Shown here in pieces: positions 1 through 12,361 of a DNA stretch of 64,000 bases; position 1 is the stretch's first letter, and every line of letters begins with the position of its first letter. The notes beneath the pieces were generated by a model. It did no database searches, was not told the origin of the DNA, and saw only the letters and a list, made by a program, of their open reading frames with translations. The DNA is taken from assembly GCA_964247055.1 (NCBI GenBank), contig OZ176059.1, positions 1,116,001-1,180,000 on the forward strand, given 5' to 3'. Source of the DNA: Paragordius varius. Taxonomy: Eukaryota; Nematomorpha. The position numbers and the translations under genes are program-made.

Positions 1-427
1 CATTTAATGTAAATTTTAAATCAATATCAACTTTTAATCATTTGGAAACCGTATCTATTTATTTATTTCTTGCAATTATTTTGGATATTTATAATATTTT
101 AAAACGTAATTAAAAATTATATAAGTTTTCTGGGTTATTTTTACAATTTTCATTGAAAACATTTAAAAGTTAATAATATTGTTAAATTATAAAAAATTTA
201 TTTGAAACAAAAAAGTGGTTTTTGAATATAATTTTTTATTTTTAAATGAAGAAATATATAAAAAATGATGAAAATTAAGTTAACAAATAGTAAAATAAAA
301 AAACAAATGCCAAAATTATGGTTATAAAAAACATAAATATTACAACTTGAAGTGTTCAAGGAACAAACTTGAAGTGTACAAGGACCAACTTGAAATGTTC
401 AAGGACCAATTTGAAGTGAAAATGGTA
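1..427. repeat. Family A inverted-repeat element, cut by the window edge
   Basis: Right part of an element whose other end lies outside the window. Internal A+T-rich sequence matches that of the complete copies at 2494-3115 and 60825-61340. The right arm (about 350-427) is a run of 21-bp repeats with TTCAAGGACCAACTTGAA cores and ends in AAATGGTATAT, the family terminus. Confidence 0.75.
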
Positions 428-759
428 TATTTATTTGAAGGACTTTCTAGACGATTTTTTTCTTGTAAAAAAGTTATTTTTTTTTAAATTTTAATGCCAA
501 CCAGTAACATATCATATTTCTCAATTAAAAAGAAATTTGTTCGTAAAATGTTTATATAATCCTGTTTTTTCCCAAAAAGAGGAAAATACTAAGGTGATAT
601 AATTATTTTTAAATTAAAAATTTAGAGTCAATTAAATTTATTAACATAGCCACAAATAAAAATTATCTTTAAATTTATCCATAAATACCATATTTTAATA
701 TGTGTGTTGTATTATTTGTCACAATTTTAGGATTTGTTTTACACTCCAAGTATAATCAA

Positions 760-3700
760 TTAAAACGGCCATATGGTAGCTAACAATTTTTGACGAAAAG
801 CTGTATCAAAGTAGAAGTAAATGAAAAAATTATACAGTAGAGCCATGGTGTAAAAGAATACAAGAGATTTATCCACTATTTTATTATTGAGAAATGAGAT
901 TCGGTCATATTTCAATGTCTGTTTAATGTATATATATATATATAATATATATCGCATATCAAATTTTGTTGAAAAAATTTTAAAACAGGAGTGTTCAACA
1001 CAAATGGCTTCTCAGGCCGCATTTTTGACTCAGAAAGACGAAGGGACGCATTCGAAATAAATATTAAATATATTATTAGATATCAGATATAAGACTGTAA
1101 AATGTATACACAATTCAATAATTTTGTCCAGTTAGTTGCCAAATGGATAGAATTATTATCGATTTGCAAAGATTTTGTGAGCATATTCCTGCAAACTATG
1201 TTTATTCAAAATTTTCGCGGGCTGCGTGCCGGACACCCCTGGATAAGAATTATTATGGTTTTTTATAAAATTGGTGGTCTGCTTGCACATAAGGAAAATA
1301 ATTGTAAGTAATAAGTATAAATTAGTTTCGATATAAAGCCCCCACAAAGCTTGACTATAAAACAATTGTTTTGGAAGCAAAATTCTAAATCGTTGGCCTT
1401 TTAAATGATGCATTTAAAACGTAGGACCCATATTCCAATCCTATTATTTTATAAAGATTAATATTTTTGTTCTTTGATACTACACACTTATTTTTATGAT
1501 CAGATTCTTGTAATACATTTATGATTTACTTAAAAATAAGTATTCATTCTTGTACATTTCGTAAATTAAAAAAATTATTTTTAGAAATAATAACATCAAT
1601 TATGAATACGATAAAGTATGGGACCCAAGTGAACAAATACGATATCGTTGATATCAATAACGAATATATGACATTCTTTATCTTTTGATGACTGACTTGT
1701 CTTTTATGCATAACATATATACCAGATTTGATTACAGCGGTTTCATTAGGCCCAGCAGAATTTCCTGTAGGCGGGAAACTCATCACACTACTTATTTTAT
1801 GTGAATCAACATTAGTTTTTGTAATCATATTATTAATATTTTTATTATCAACGAAATTATTGGTGTTATCGTAAAAACCTTGAGCCGAAAGGACAACATC
1901 ACCTCTTGTAACAGAAGATAGAGTGGCCAGCATTTTCTAAACAATTACGGTATGAGAGTAAGTATATATTGCTGGAAAATTATTAATTATTGCCAAATAG
2001 CATATGCAGCCAAGATAATTATTATTGGCTAATAATAGTAAAAAGTGAAAAAAATAACTATAAGCCAATAATACTACCCTTTGTTGTATATGCTATGCTA
2101 TATGGCAATAATTAATAATATACTAGCAATTAATACTTACTCAGACTGTAAATTTTTAAAAAATGTGCATATTACTCAGCGATAATCAATAGGTTCTTTT
2201 AATTATATAATTAAAGATTTCACATAAAAAGATTGTGTTTGATGGAAAAATACATTAGTTGATGTTGCTTTTAAATTTGGGGCTAGTCATAAATTGATTA
2301 CAATTTAGCGTATATTTAGGTTTTATTGAATTTATTAACTCACTGAAAGTCTCACATTTTTGAAACCAGCGCAAAAAAATCGAGATTTCGGGAAAAAACT
2401 TTTCGCAAAAGCGTACACTTTTTTTAAGATCCAATTTCAGCCAAATTCTGTTAAACCTTTTCGGTTATGCACACCAGAAACGATTGTCACTAAATATACA
2501 ATTTGCACTTCGAGCGTGTCCCTGAACACTTCAAGTTGGTCTTTGAACACTTTAAGTTGGTCCTTGAACATTCCGAATTGGTCCTTAAACACTTCAAGTT
2601 GCTTAAAATTTTTGATTTAACCATAATTAATGCATGTTTTTTATTTTTTTATTTTTTAACCTAATTTTTTTCATTCATTATATATTTATTCATTTAAAAA
2701 TAAAATTTTTATTCAAAAACCACTTTTTTGCAAACTATTTTTTTCCAATTTAACAAAATTATTAATTCAATGTTTTTAATAAAAAATTGTAATAATAACC
2801 CAAAAACTTATATATTTTTTATTACGTGTAAATCTTATAAATATCCAAAATAATTAATAAAATAATAAAGATATACGGTTTCAATTATTAAAGGTTGATA
2901 TTGATTTAAAATTTATGTTAATAGAAAGTAGGTTAAAAACGATAAAATAGATAAATGATATACGGTTTGATTGATAAGAGGTAATAACATAACAAAAAAG
3001 TCAAAGGATCAACTTGAAGTGTTCAAGAACCAACTTGAAATGTTCAAGGACCAACTTGAAGTGTTCAAGGACCAACTTGAATTCAAGGACACTCTTAAAG
3101 TGCAAATGGTATATATTGATAAAATGCATACTTTAGATAATCTGGCTACGCTAATTAGTGCATGACGCATCTTAACAATTTTCGAAGGGATGGCCGCATG
3201 ATTGATTGAAATTATTTTATTCGCTGCCATGTGTCTCATTATTGATATATAGTTGGTTATCATGGAAATTGTTGGTACCACAAAAGTTATGACAGTTATT
3301 CCAATAGTGTAGAATCGCAATGAGGTGGTACTTATGACTATACCACAATCGATGTTAACCAAATATCGGTATAAAAGGACTGTTTTAGAAGTTATATTTA
3401 GGTTGATTAAGTTATTTTTGTTAACATACGGTATTTGAATAAATGGGAAGTCAAAAGCACCAGATACATGTTCGATAACCTTGTCTGCATCTAAATGATA
3501 CTCAATTTCGTTCCTAGAAAAGATAAATTGGCCATATGGAATGGGTTTAGTTGGTTTAAATGTGTAATAAAGTGCTAGACCAGTATCCATAATTAATTCT
3601 TTGAGGTGTGCTAAAATAAATATACGACATAACACTTCAGGGGTCGTGGAGTTAGGGTGCCTGTGACTTGACATCCATTCTTTCTTCCACACATGATTTA

Positions 3701-6470
3701 AGTAATATAATCTCTCATATAATATGGCTTCAAGACTAACGATAGAATTGTTATTTACATTGTGCTGATAATTCGTATTCGACATAAAATTTTCCAAATT
3801 TATCAACTCCTGGCCACTCATAAACACACCTTTGGGTAGGAAAAAGGTACAATTAATAAAGTTTGACAATGTATGATTATTATAATCATGTATTTCATGT
3901 TGGATTCGTTTGTGTGGTTCATTATATTCTTGTTGTTTACGTTGAAATACTACTTCAAACGTGTTAGCTGGCATAAAAATTAATGTATATACAATATTAT
4001 AAATGTAAAAATGAGGCAGGCTAACGAAAAGCGCATACACCCAAATGCAGCAGGATAGGACATAACTCTGTTTTCGCGTCTTTGGCATAAAACTGTTGAA
4101 AAGTTTTTTTTGATACGTCTGAAGTTTGCCAATATCTATTAAATATGGATCATTATTTTTGCTCATTATTTGAATTATAGGGATAATTTTATTAATACCA
4201 CTGGCATTACTGGATCTACTATTGTTATTGTGGCTTTCGGTATTATTAATGTGAGGCTTATTTTTAATAGTTATGAGGTATCGCTCGATTGATATGGCCC
4301 ATAAGAAGGTAATCTGAATCGTACTACAAAAGGTGGGTAACATCTTTACCATGTTACAAAGAAACGTACCTATGTGCAAAAAATAATTTAATCATAAAAA
4401 TAAAATTATGGTTATTTATATTTAGATCGTTCAATAGGCTATCAGGTGTATTTAAAAGTTTTTACCGGTTTATTATAAAAATATATGTATGAAAGGAAAT
4501 ATTTATTTTATTTAATATGTATATCGGCAACATTTCGCTATCTTAGGTATATTAATGTCGTGCCAAAAAAGCTGATTGACTTTTGCGGCTAACCATTTGT
4601 AAAGTCATTTGCTAACGTTTTAATTATTAAAATGCTGCTCTATGCGTGTGAGCCATTGATGCGAAAAGGTATAATCAGGTAACGCCAAGTCAGAAGACTT
4701 TGCCATGTTTTCGGGTTCATTTCTATTTTTCGCTTAATGCATGGTTTGGAAGAGGTGACAGCGTTGTGCAATAACAATTTCACGGGACTTAAAAAGTTTA
4801 TAATATACAATACCGCTCTGGTCCTATATCTGCTTTGGATTTACAAAATAAAGTCATTTCTTATCACTCGTTCTAATTCAATACAAAAACGATTTTTTTG
4901 GCGACGTTGAAGCAGGATTTCACAAGTCACTTTGCAATTTTTGATATGCCGTTTATTCAAACTTTGTCAGACCCATTTACCGTGCTTATTGGTCTTTCCC
5001 AATGCTGGTAAACATATATTGATTGTTTTTTTATGAAACATATATGCTTCTGCCACTTGTTGTTAAGTTTGAGTTACATCATCATCCAAATTGCATTTTA
5101 GCGTCTTCACAGTTGTGTGTGTACCAGAGCGCCATACTCTTTTACATGATCACAACTTTAAATATTTCTAAATTTTTTACATGTGTTAATCGATATCATC
5201 ACATATTCCATCCAGGAAACGAAAACTTTCATCACCCTTTTTCTGCTCATGGCAATGGGGGCCGCAGATGTTTTTTTGGCAAATTGGATATAATTATATA
5301 AATGATAAAAAATAAAACGCTATTTTTGGCGAACTCAACTTGTGTGTTTGTCGTTTAATGTCAGATTAACAAAATGGAAACTGTATTAAATTAATTGTTT
5401 GCGCACTTTTCGCTGACTTCATCTATATAAACCAGTAATAACATGATTACACATGTTATATCACTTTCTTTTATTTACATTTCTTAATCCTATTAATCTT
5501 TACAAACATAGCCGGTGGCATGGATATCCAATTCGATTGTTTAGTGCTCTGATATAAAGGTTAAATTGGAGCATTTACGTAACCAGTGATTTCAAAACAA
5601 GCTTTTTACCTGGAGAAATTTTTCTTGACAAAATTTTTAGCTGTCGGTATCAATCACTCATTAATATTTGTCTAACTATTTTTTTCAATTATCATCGGCC
5701 TCAATCAGCTTTTGTTGGCCAAGAAAAAACGGTTCCGATATATCGGTTTCAACGATCTTTACATCTTAAAAAAATACATTTTTAATACAATTTACTTTAT
5801 TTTATTTAAATCATATTTTGTTTCAATTATTTTAAATTAATAAAGAGCAACAACACATTGTATCAAAATATTAGACTATTTGTATATTGTATTAAATGGA
5901 ACCGAAATCACAAACCTTTGTCCAAAAAACATAAACATAGAGCGTCTATTTTTGCCAAAAAATTATTTGAAACCGAAACCGTTTCTTAAAAATGTGAATC
6001 TGGAACAGAGGCAAAAAAAGTTTTAAAACCGGAAAGACACATCATCATATTAATTGACTTTTAGCTTTCGCACGTATTATTTAGCAAAATACGTTAAGCA
6101 ACATTCAATTAGTATTAGAACAAAAGCCCTAATTAAAAATTTAACCTTCGGTGTAATCATTTGTGTGGGATAAATCATGTAGTTTTTGGGGAATTACGCA
6201 AGAGCCAGTGATCATCATAGCAAAAGTCAAGTTTTTAATGTAGACATAGGTTGTGCTAGAAAAAAATTTACGATTTTTGGGCCTTATATACACGAAAAGT
6301 ATCAAGCAATTGAGAATGAAACCCGTGATAAGAAGTATTGTAATCGTATATATATAAGCAAATGTATAAGAATCATTATCTAAAACTCCCATATAATTAG
6401 TATTAACTTTGCTATTGTCGTTTCCGACTTCATTTTCATCAGCTATTTTGTTTTTTATGTCCACAATCAT
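760..6470 (-). CDS. Class A (rhodopsin-like) G-protein-coupled receptor, 4 exons, 700 aa
   Basis: Seven-helix plasma-membrane receptor, ligand unknown. Exons 6470-6146, 4369-3132, 1936-1556 and 918-760; every join keeps frame (phases 1, 0, 0) with GT-AG introns. A TAA lies directly before the ATG in frame. Exon 1 carries TM1 (TGFILNCLILF, Asn1.50) and TM2 (NLTFAMM). Exon 2 opens with TM3 (TFLCNMVK with the disulfide Cys, then ERY in place of DRY), TM4, a very long second extracellular loop (roughly 190 residues) and TM5 with its proline. Exon 3 has TM6 with TWVPYF. Exon 4 has TM7 with NFFIYFYF and a helix-8 stretch DTAFRQKLL. Odd points: Asp2.50 is Met, NPxxY reads NFFIY, and loops 2 and 3 are long and Asn-rich. 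A minus-strand AATAAA (637-642) lies about 120 nt past the stop. Probably an amine or peptide receptor; the subfamily cannot be named. Confidence 0.9.
986..1241. mobile_element. Non-autonomous hAT-like MITE (family P), GPCR intron 3
   Basis: Begins CAGGAGTGTTCAACAC and ends GTGCCGGACACCCCTG, imperfect inverted termini of the CAGGGGTG type seen in hAT elements. The start continues AAATGGCTT as in the copy at 51494. No clear 8-bp target duplication, so an old copy. Confidence 0.65.
1949..2150. mobile_element. Family D MITE, GPCR intron 2
   Basis: Inverted termini of about 50 bp: TATGAGAGTAAGTATATATT at one end and the inverse (…TACTTACTCAGACTG) at the other, enclosing TTATTAATTATTGCCAAATAG and its inverse. 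Matches copies at 40549-40775 and 62079-62255. It starts 12 nt from the acceptor side of GPCR exon 3. Confidence 0.75.
2494..3115. mobile_element. Family A element, GPCR intron 2
   Basis: Complete copy: both ends carry ATATACMATTTGCACTT-type termini in inverse orientation, followed inward by several 21-bp repeats (CTTGAA...TTCAAG). The interior is A+T-rich and non-coding. Its edge is 16 nt from the splice donor of exon 2. Short ORFs inside simply read the 21-bp repeats as heptapeptides. Confidence 0.85.
4400..6140. other. GPCR intron 1, no gene seen
   Basis: The stretch 4550-5300 is less A+T-rich than its surroundings and may be a decayed transposon, but I see no coding similarity. Near 5690-6010 there are scattered inverted GGTTTC/GAAACC-rich pieces. 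Short ORFs here have no recognisable domain. Confidence 0.4.
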
Positions 6471-6954
6471 TTATGACAGGATAGAAAGAGATAAGTAAGA
6501 AATGTAAGATTTAAGGAAACAGTTAAAAATTTGAAAATATTATAAGTAGGTTTTTGTTCAAATTCTACAAGGTATTTTTCATCACCTCACACTAACATGT
6601 ATTCCAGTAATGTAATTAACATTAAAAATGGTTTGGACAAAAGACGGAAATATATGAATGGTTCAATTAGTAAATTAAATTTTTTCCAATCTACCAAATT
6701 TTTTGATAAATAGAACGAAGGTAATACGTATGATATGATATTATAATTTTGTTAAATAATTTTTATTTTATAATTGAATTATGAGATCTGTAATATTTAT
6801 TATAATTTAAACATAATTTGCAAATGGATTCTAAATATCAAATCAGTGCCAATTTATATATTGAAAATATTAATTGTGTGCTCTAATAAAAGGGCGGAAT
6901 TTTGTTGATTATAGTTGAGCTAAAAACTTAAATACAATGTTCTAGCTTACATAA

Positions 6955-7372
6955 TGGGGTAGTTTTATTTTCAGAACTAAATTTTGAAAATAAACTACAG
7001 ATTTGAAAATTATTTTAGTTTAAATTTAATTATCAAACATTGTTCTCATGTATTACATTAAAAAGCTTATACTTTTTACAGTTTTGTGACTTATAGAGTC
7101 AAAAATTGGGACACCACCAAAACACGATTGAAACGAACAGCTGATATTAAATTTAAAATATATCAAGTTTTAGCATGGAGCCTGAAAGCTTTATTAATAT
7201 ACTTTATTTGCCAGTTGCATTAGTGATTCAAAAAAAATTATAGAAAAAAATGGCGGCAAAAAAGTAAAAAAAATGTATAATGCGACTAAAAGGCAAAAGA
7301 AAGCATATTTTAAATTTGGCTTAATATTTAATTCAAATTTCGCGTCTGGGATATAAAACTATCCCAAAAGGT
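6955..7372. mobile_element. Family K MITE
   Basis: Ends resemble GGGGTAGTTTTAT and its inverse ATAAAACTATCCC. The interior (TTTTGTGACTTATAGAGTC, AGCTGATATTAAA) matches the reverse strand of 49085-49575, so this is a dispersed family. Confidence 0.6.
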
Positions 7373-8126
7373 AATGAGAAGTTTCATCAATTATATAATT
7401 AATTGTTGTAATTTTTGTTTTAAGTTTAATATTTTACATGGGAATAAAAAATTTATAGAGTGAATTTGTTTTTTCTAATACATTTAAGGACATTGCAATG
7501 CACAAAATGAGAGGGTAGTCATTATTGACGTGTTAACAGTTTAACTGCTCCCCGGTCGCCAATACAAATGTAATAGAAGAATTTTTCACACAATTTTTGA
7601 TTTGTCCAATGTAGAGAATTTTATTGCACACGGATTGACTAAAGCTCAAATAGCCATAATATGAGTTTTATCAACTGCAGATTGTTTTTATATTATGGAT
7701 TTATTAAATGATAATTTTTTCCCAAATGGCTTTATTACAGCTTACTTCTTATATGATTGTACAATGAAAATTGACTTCTTTTATTCAAATGCAATCAGTA
7801 TGTATTTTTCTTTGAGATATATGTTTAAATTGTGTAATAGAAAACCGAAGAATACAAGTTTGTGAGTGTTTTGAAGCTCTCATAGTGATCCAAAAAGAAT
7901 TATATATTAATTATTTTTTAATCACCAATTTTTAATTATATTTAAAGAATGTTATGACCTACGTCTTAGATATCATTAGAAAAATATGATTATTAATTGT
8001 TATTTATAAAAAGTTTATTATAGTTTATTTCAAAGTCATAATGCGGATATTGTAAGTGAAATATTCTTACAATAGGGGTTTTTATATGAGGGGGTCCTCT
8101 CATTTTTGAAAAAAAAACGCGTACAG

Positions 8127-8385
8127 TACAGTAAAAATTGATACGGACAAAATGTAAAAAAAAGATAAATATTTTCTAAAAAACAATTATACTTAAAACT
8201 CATTAATAATTGCAAAAGTATGGAATAGAGATGTATAATGGCAACACAATCAATTATACATTTTACAATTTCATTTAAATAGTTTATATAAAAAAAAAAC
8301 AAGAAAATTTGAAAAAGTCAAGTCTTTATAAAAAAATATTTGTCTTTATATTTTTACATTTTGTCCGTATAATTTGAATTTTAAT
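8127..8385. mobile_element. Family J MITE
   Basis: Inverted termini built on ATACGGACAAAATGTAAAAA at one end and ACATTTTGTCCGTAT at the other, then ATATTTGTCTTTATA-type sequence. Same family as 18308-18535, 36026-36294, 42708-42979 and 52609-52891. Confidence 0.75.
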
Positions 8386-9204
8386 GTAATTTGTAACACA
8401 GAGTGTGCTAAACAGCGATATTTTTTTTGCACAACTTTTTTAAACTTAAATGAAAAAGTTTTCATAAAAAATTATTTCCTTTAATTTATCCAGTCCTTTT
8501 TTATATATCTTCATTTTAATTTTCTCCCCAAAAAAGCTCATGATGAGATAGATAGACAAATATTTACATCCGATTATAAGTAAAGTAAACTTATATAGGT
8601 ATTTATAATAATGTATATATTTATAACATACTATATTATGGTGCTTAATGCATAACACGTGGACACTATGGCATATAATACAATAAATATAGATAAACAT
8701 AAATAAATATATATATAATATATGATTATGGTAAAATATGTGCTTTAAAGGTGTTATGCACTAATATACATGCATATATTTAATTTGAATAACCATAATA
8801 TATATTTTGTTGTAGCAAAGAAAACCATTAAGATTTCGAAATGACGTGTAAATTTTTTTGGAAAAAAATATAACTTGATAAAAACACTATGTAAAGGGAT
8901 TAGGAGTTAAAAACAGAACAAAAAAAGATAATATATGTAAAAATAACAACCAACCACTGAAAAATAAATCAACCGATTTTATTGTTGTCAATTAACAAAT
9001 GTGGTTAAAATTATTCTCTATATATGGATAATTTAATTATTTAACAAATGGATAAGGTGGTTAACATAACAGGCCTGTGTGTGCGTCTATGTATAGATAT
9101 ACTAGTATAAAAATTTTTATTTAATGCCATTCTTTATAGTTTATATACATACTATTGATTAAATGTGATATGATAGATATGTGAAAATACATATTTAAGA
9201 TAAA

Positions 9205-11042
9205 TTAAGGTAAAGTAGAAGCCAGCGGTCTAGCTTGAAGATACTGGATAGAGCCTTTGCAAAACAGAAGGGCCCCCAAAATAATCAAAAACCACCATAA
9301 ACCAATTTCAGCGGTATTAACGCTCAAGGAATGCTAAATGTATATAATAAAATGCCATAATTATATACCATTTACAATTCAAATTCACCCTTAAACAATT
9401 CAAATTCCACCGCAAATAAATTATATGTTTTTTGAGATGAAAAATTAACTATATATTTTTTATAATTTTAAAAAATAATAATAAACAATGCCATAAAGAT
9501 ATAATTCATATTAATAATGAGTTATATTAGTTTGAAAACACATAATTTATTTTTAGGGTGAATTTAAATTGTTCGAGGGTGTTAAATTGTTCAAGGGTTA
9601 ATTTGAATTGTTCGAGGGTGAATTTGAACTGTAAATGGTATATTATATTATATAAATAGAGCACACATACTCACATGACCCCCTTATGTTAAATTAAAAT
9701 TTCTCTAGTCTCTAGTTTTATAATGTAATTTTTAAATACAAAAATTAAATATAAACTAATAAATTTTATGGGAAGATATAATGATATATGAGCTTTTAAT
9801 CAAAAAACATTTTTATCTTAAACTGATTATAAATGCTATAACTATAGCGGAACCGCTTAACCAGTAATAAACGTAGTAATTTAATAATTGGAATTGACAA
9901 AAAATTAAAATTTTAATATTTATTCAATTATTTGGCTGTTAATTATTTCATTGAGATACAAATATATCGAAGTTAAATGCTTAGACACAACCGGTAATTA
10001 TTACGGTAAAAAAACTACATAAAAAGTTAATAAATTGACTTTTTTACAACAATTCATGAGTGAGGTGAGTGCAAACGATTCTATCATATTCTCATAATGT
10101 GCATTAATTTATATTTGACTGTTGATATATTTGGCATATTTTAAATTTATACATCAAAAAAGGGAATTTCAAATTACGACGCTTGATTACCTTATATATA
10201 CCATTTACGATTCAAATTCACCCTTGAACAATTAAAATTCTTAACAATAAATTATGTGTTTTTGGGCTGATATAACTCACTATTAATATGAAATATGGTC
10301 CAATTGAATTAAAGCTAGTATATACTAAAAACTAGGTATTTTCCAGTATATACTAGCTATGAATTCAATAAAAAAATATATTGCTTTTATTATGCAGTAA
10401 GTACGATTTATCAGTATTTACTGACAAATTTCATTGAATAAAAACTGTTTGTTTACAAATGCCTAGTACTTACTGTTTTTTTAAGCTGGTAGATGGCAAC
10501 ATTTTAAACTATTATTTTTTCACTTAAAATAATATCGGTTATATTTTATATATATATGTATATATATATATAAATATAATCATACCAATATATTTATTAA
10601 ATTTTAATGGTTTTACTATTTATAATAATTTTTTCTTTCTTTTTAAGCTTTGTGAGAGTTCAATTTGCAGAGAAATGAATTCCTTATAAGTGGATTTATT
10701 CCTTTTTACCTTTCCAAAATTATATATAAACAAATACTCAGTTTTGATTCCTTCGTTTCTGATTTGATTTCTATTTTTAAATTAAAATAATTATACTCGG
10801 ATAATCTATGTCATTATCAATCAATATTTATCCGTCTGAATATACCGCGCCCTGTATTCTTTCAAATATAGGTTTTTCTGTATCAAAAATAAATGATTGC
10901 AATTTAATATCCCAGGTTTTTAAATTTGTTTTATTCAGATTTCGAATTATCATACTTCTTTCATTTGGGGTTTCATGTTGTTAATTTTTTTCGGATTTAA
11001 GAAATGTTCATATATTTGTCATTCATATTTTTAGGTTCGACT

Positions 11043-11081
<39 letters not shown>

Positions 11082-12325
11082 CTTTGTTTTTTTGCAATGA
11101 GATTGTATTAGTTTTGTTAAAAAATATTGGATTTTTCCCAAGAATGTCCACAATTATACCATTTTCTTCGGTCATATTAATTTTGTTTTAAATATTTAAG
11201 TTTATATACCTTATAAAGATCTTAATTTTAATTTATAAACATTAAAATTTTATATATATTTTTGATACAGAAAACCCTATATTTGAAAGAATACAGGGCG
11301 CGGTATATTCAGACGGGGAAATATTGATTGATAATGTTGATGATGACATATAGATAATCCGAGTATAATTATTTATAATTTAAAAATAGAACTCAAATCA
11401 GAAACGAAGGATTTAAAACCGAGTATATTTGTTTATATATAATTTTGGAAAGGTAAAAAGGTGATTATATATATAAAAAAAAACATTTAACTTAGAAATT
11501 TTATAAAAATATAACCGATATTATTTCAAGTGAAAAAATAATAGTTTAAAATGTTGCCATTTACCAGCTTAAAAAACTAGTAAGTACCAGGTAAGTAAAA
11601 AAACAATTTTTGTTCAATGAAATTTGTCAGTAAATAGTGGTAAACATAGTACATACTGGATAGTAAAAGCAATATCTTTTTTATTCAATACATCATAGTA
11701 GCAAGTATATACTGGAAAAAACCTAGTAGTTTTAAGTATGTACTAACTTTTCTTCCCCATATTGGCTTATTTCATAATTTTTTCAGTAAGGATTATTTTA
11801 ATTATAAACGAGATTTCAATTTTTAAATTTATATAGAAAAAAATATAGGTAATATTGAATGTTAAAAAACACAATAATTTATTTTAGGGTGTAAATATGA
11901 TTTGTTCGAGGGTGAATTTGAATTGTAAATGGTATATTAAACACATTTTTAGTACCGATATATAATTTTATAAGTAAAAAATATAAAAATATTAAAAAAT
12001 ATGGTTACCCGAACAATAAAGGTCCATTTAACGATGGAAAGTCCAAAACCAGCCAAAGCTCCACACCGACCCGCTAAAGTTTGTGATATGCAAACGGCAA
12101 ACAAAAATCCAATCCAATTGAATATGAATGAGACTAGAAATAAAGAATAAATGATTATAAAAAACAATTTTAATATTATCTTTTTTTTGAGAAAAGTTTA
12201 TAGAAAATTTTATAAATCTAACAGTTTATACTATAAAATATTTAGTAAACAGCAAATTTGTTAACCTTTTTTTTCATAAGCCATAGATCATAGAAATAAA
12301 TGAGACTAAAATGGTTGAAATAAGG

Positions 12326-12361
<36 letters not shown>

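Larger units (their letters stand above)
6471..9204. other. Intergenic spacer between GPCR 5' end and NDFIP 3' end
   Basis: No coding exon recognised. It holds a family K copy (about 6955-7372) and a family J copy (8127-8385), plus A+T-rich sequence. The GPCR promoter should lie just above 6470, but no motif stands out against the base composition. Confidence 0.5.

Noticed and set aside
1156-1413. 85-codon minus ORF as a possible GPCR exon
   Set aside because: It overlaps a hAT-like MITE and lacks TM7 features; the frame at 918-760 carries the true TM7 and fits the splice phase.
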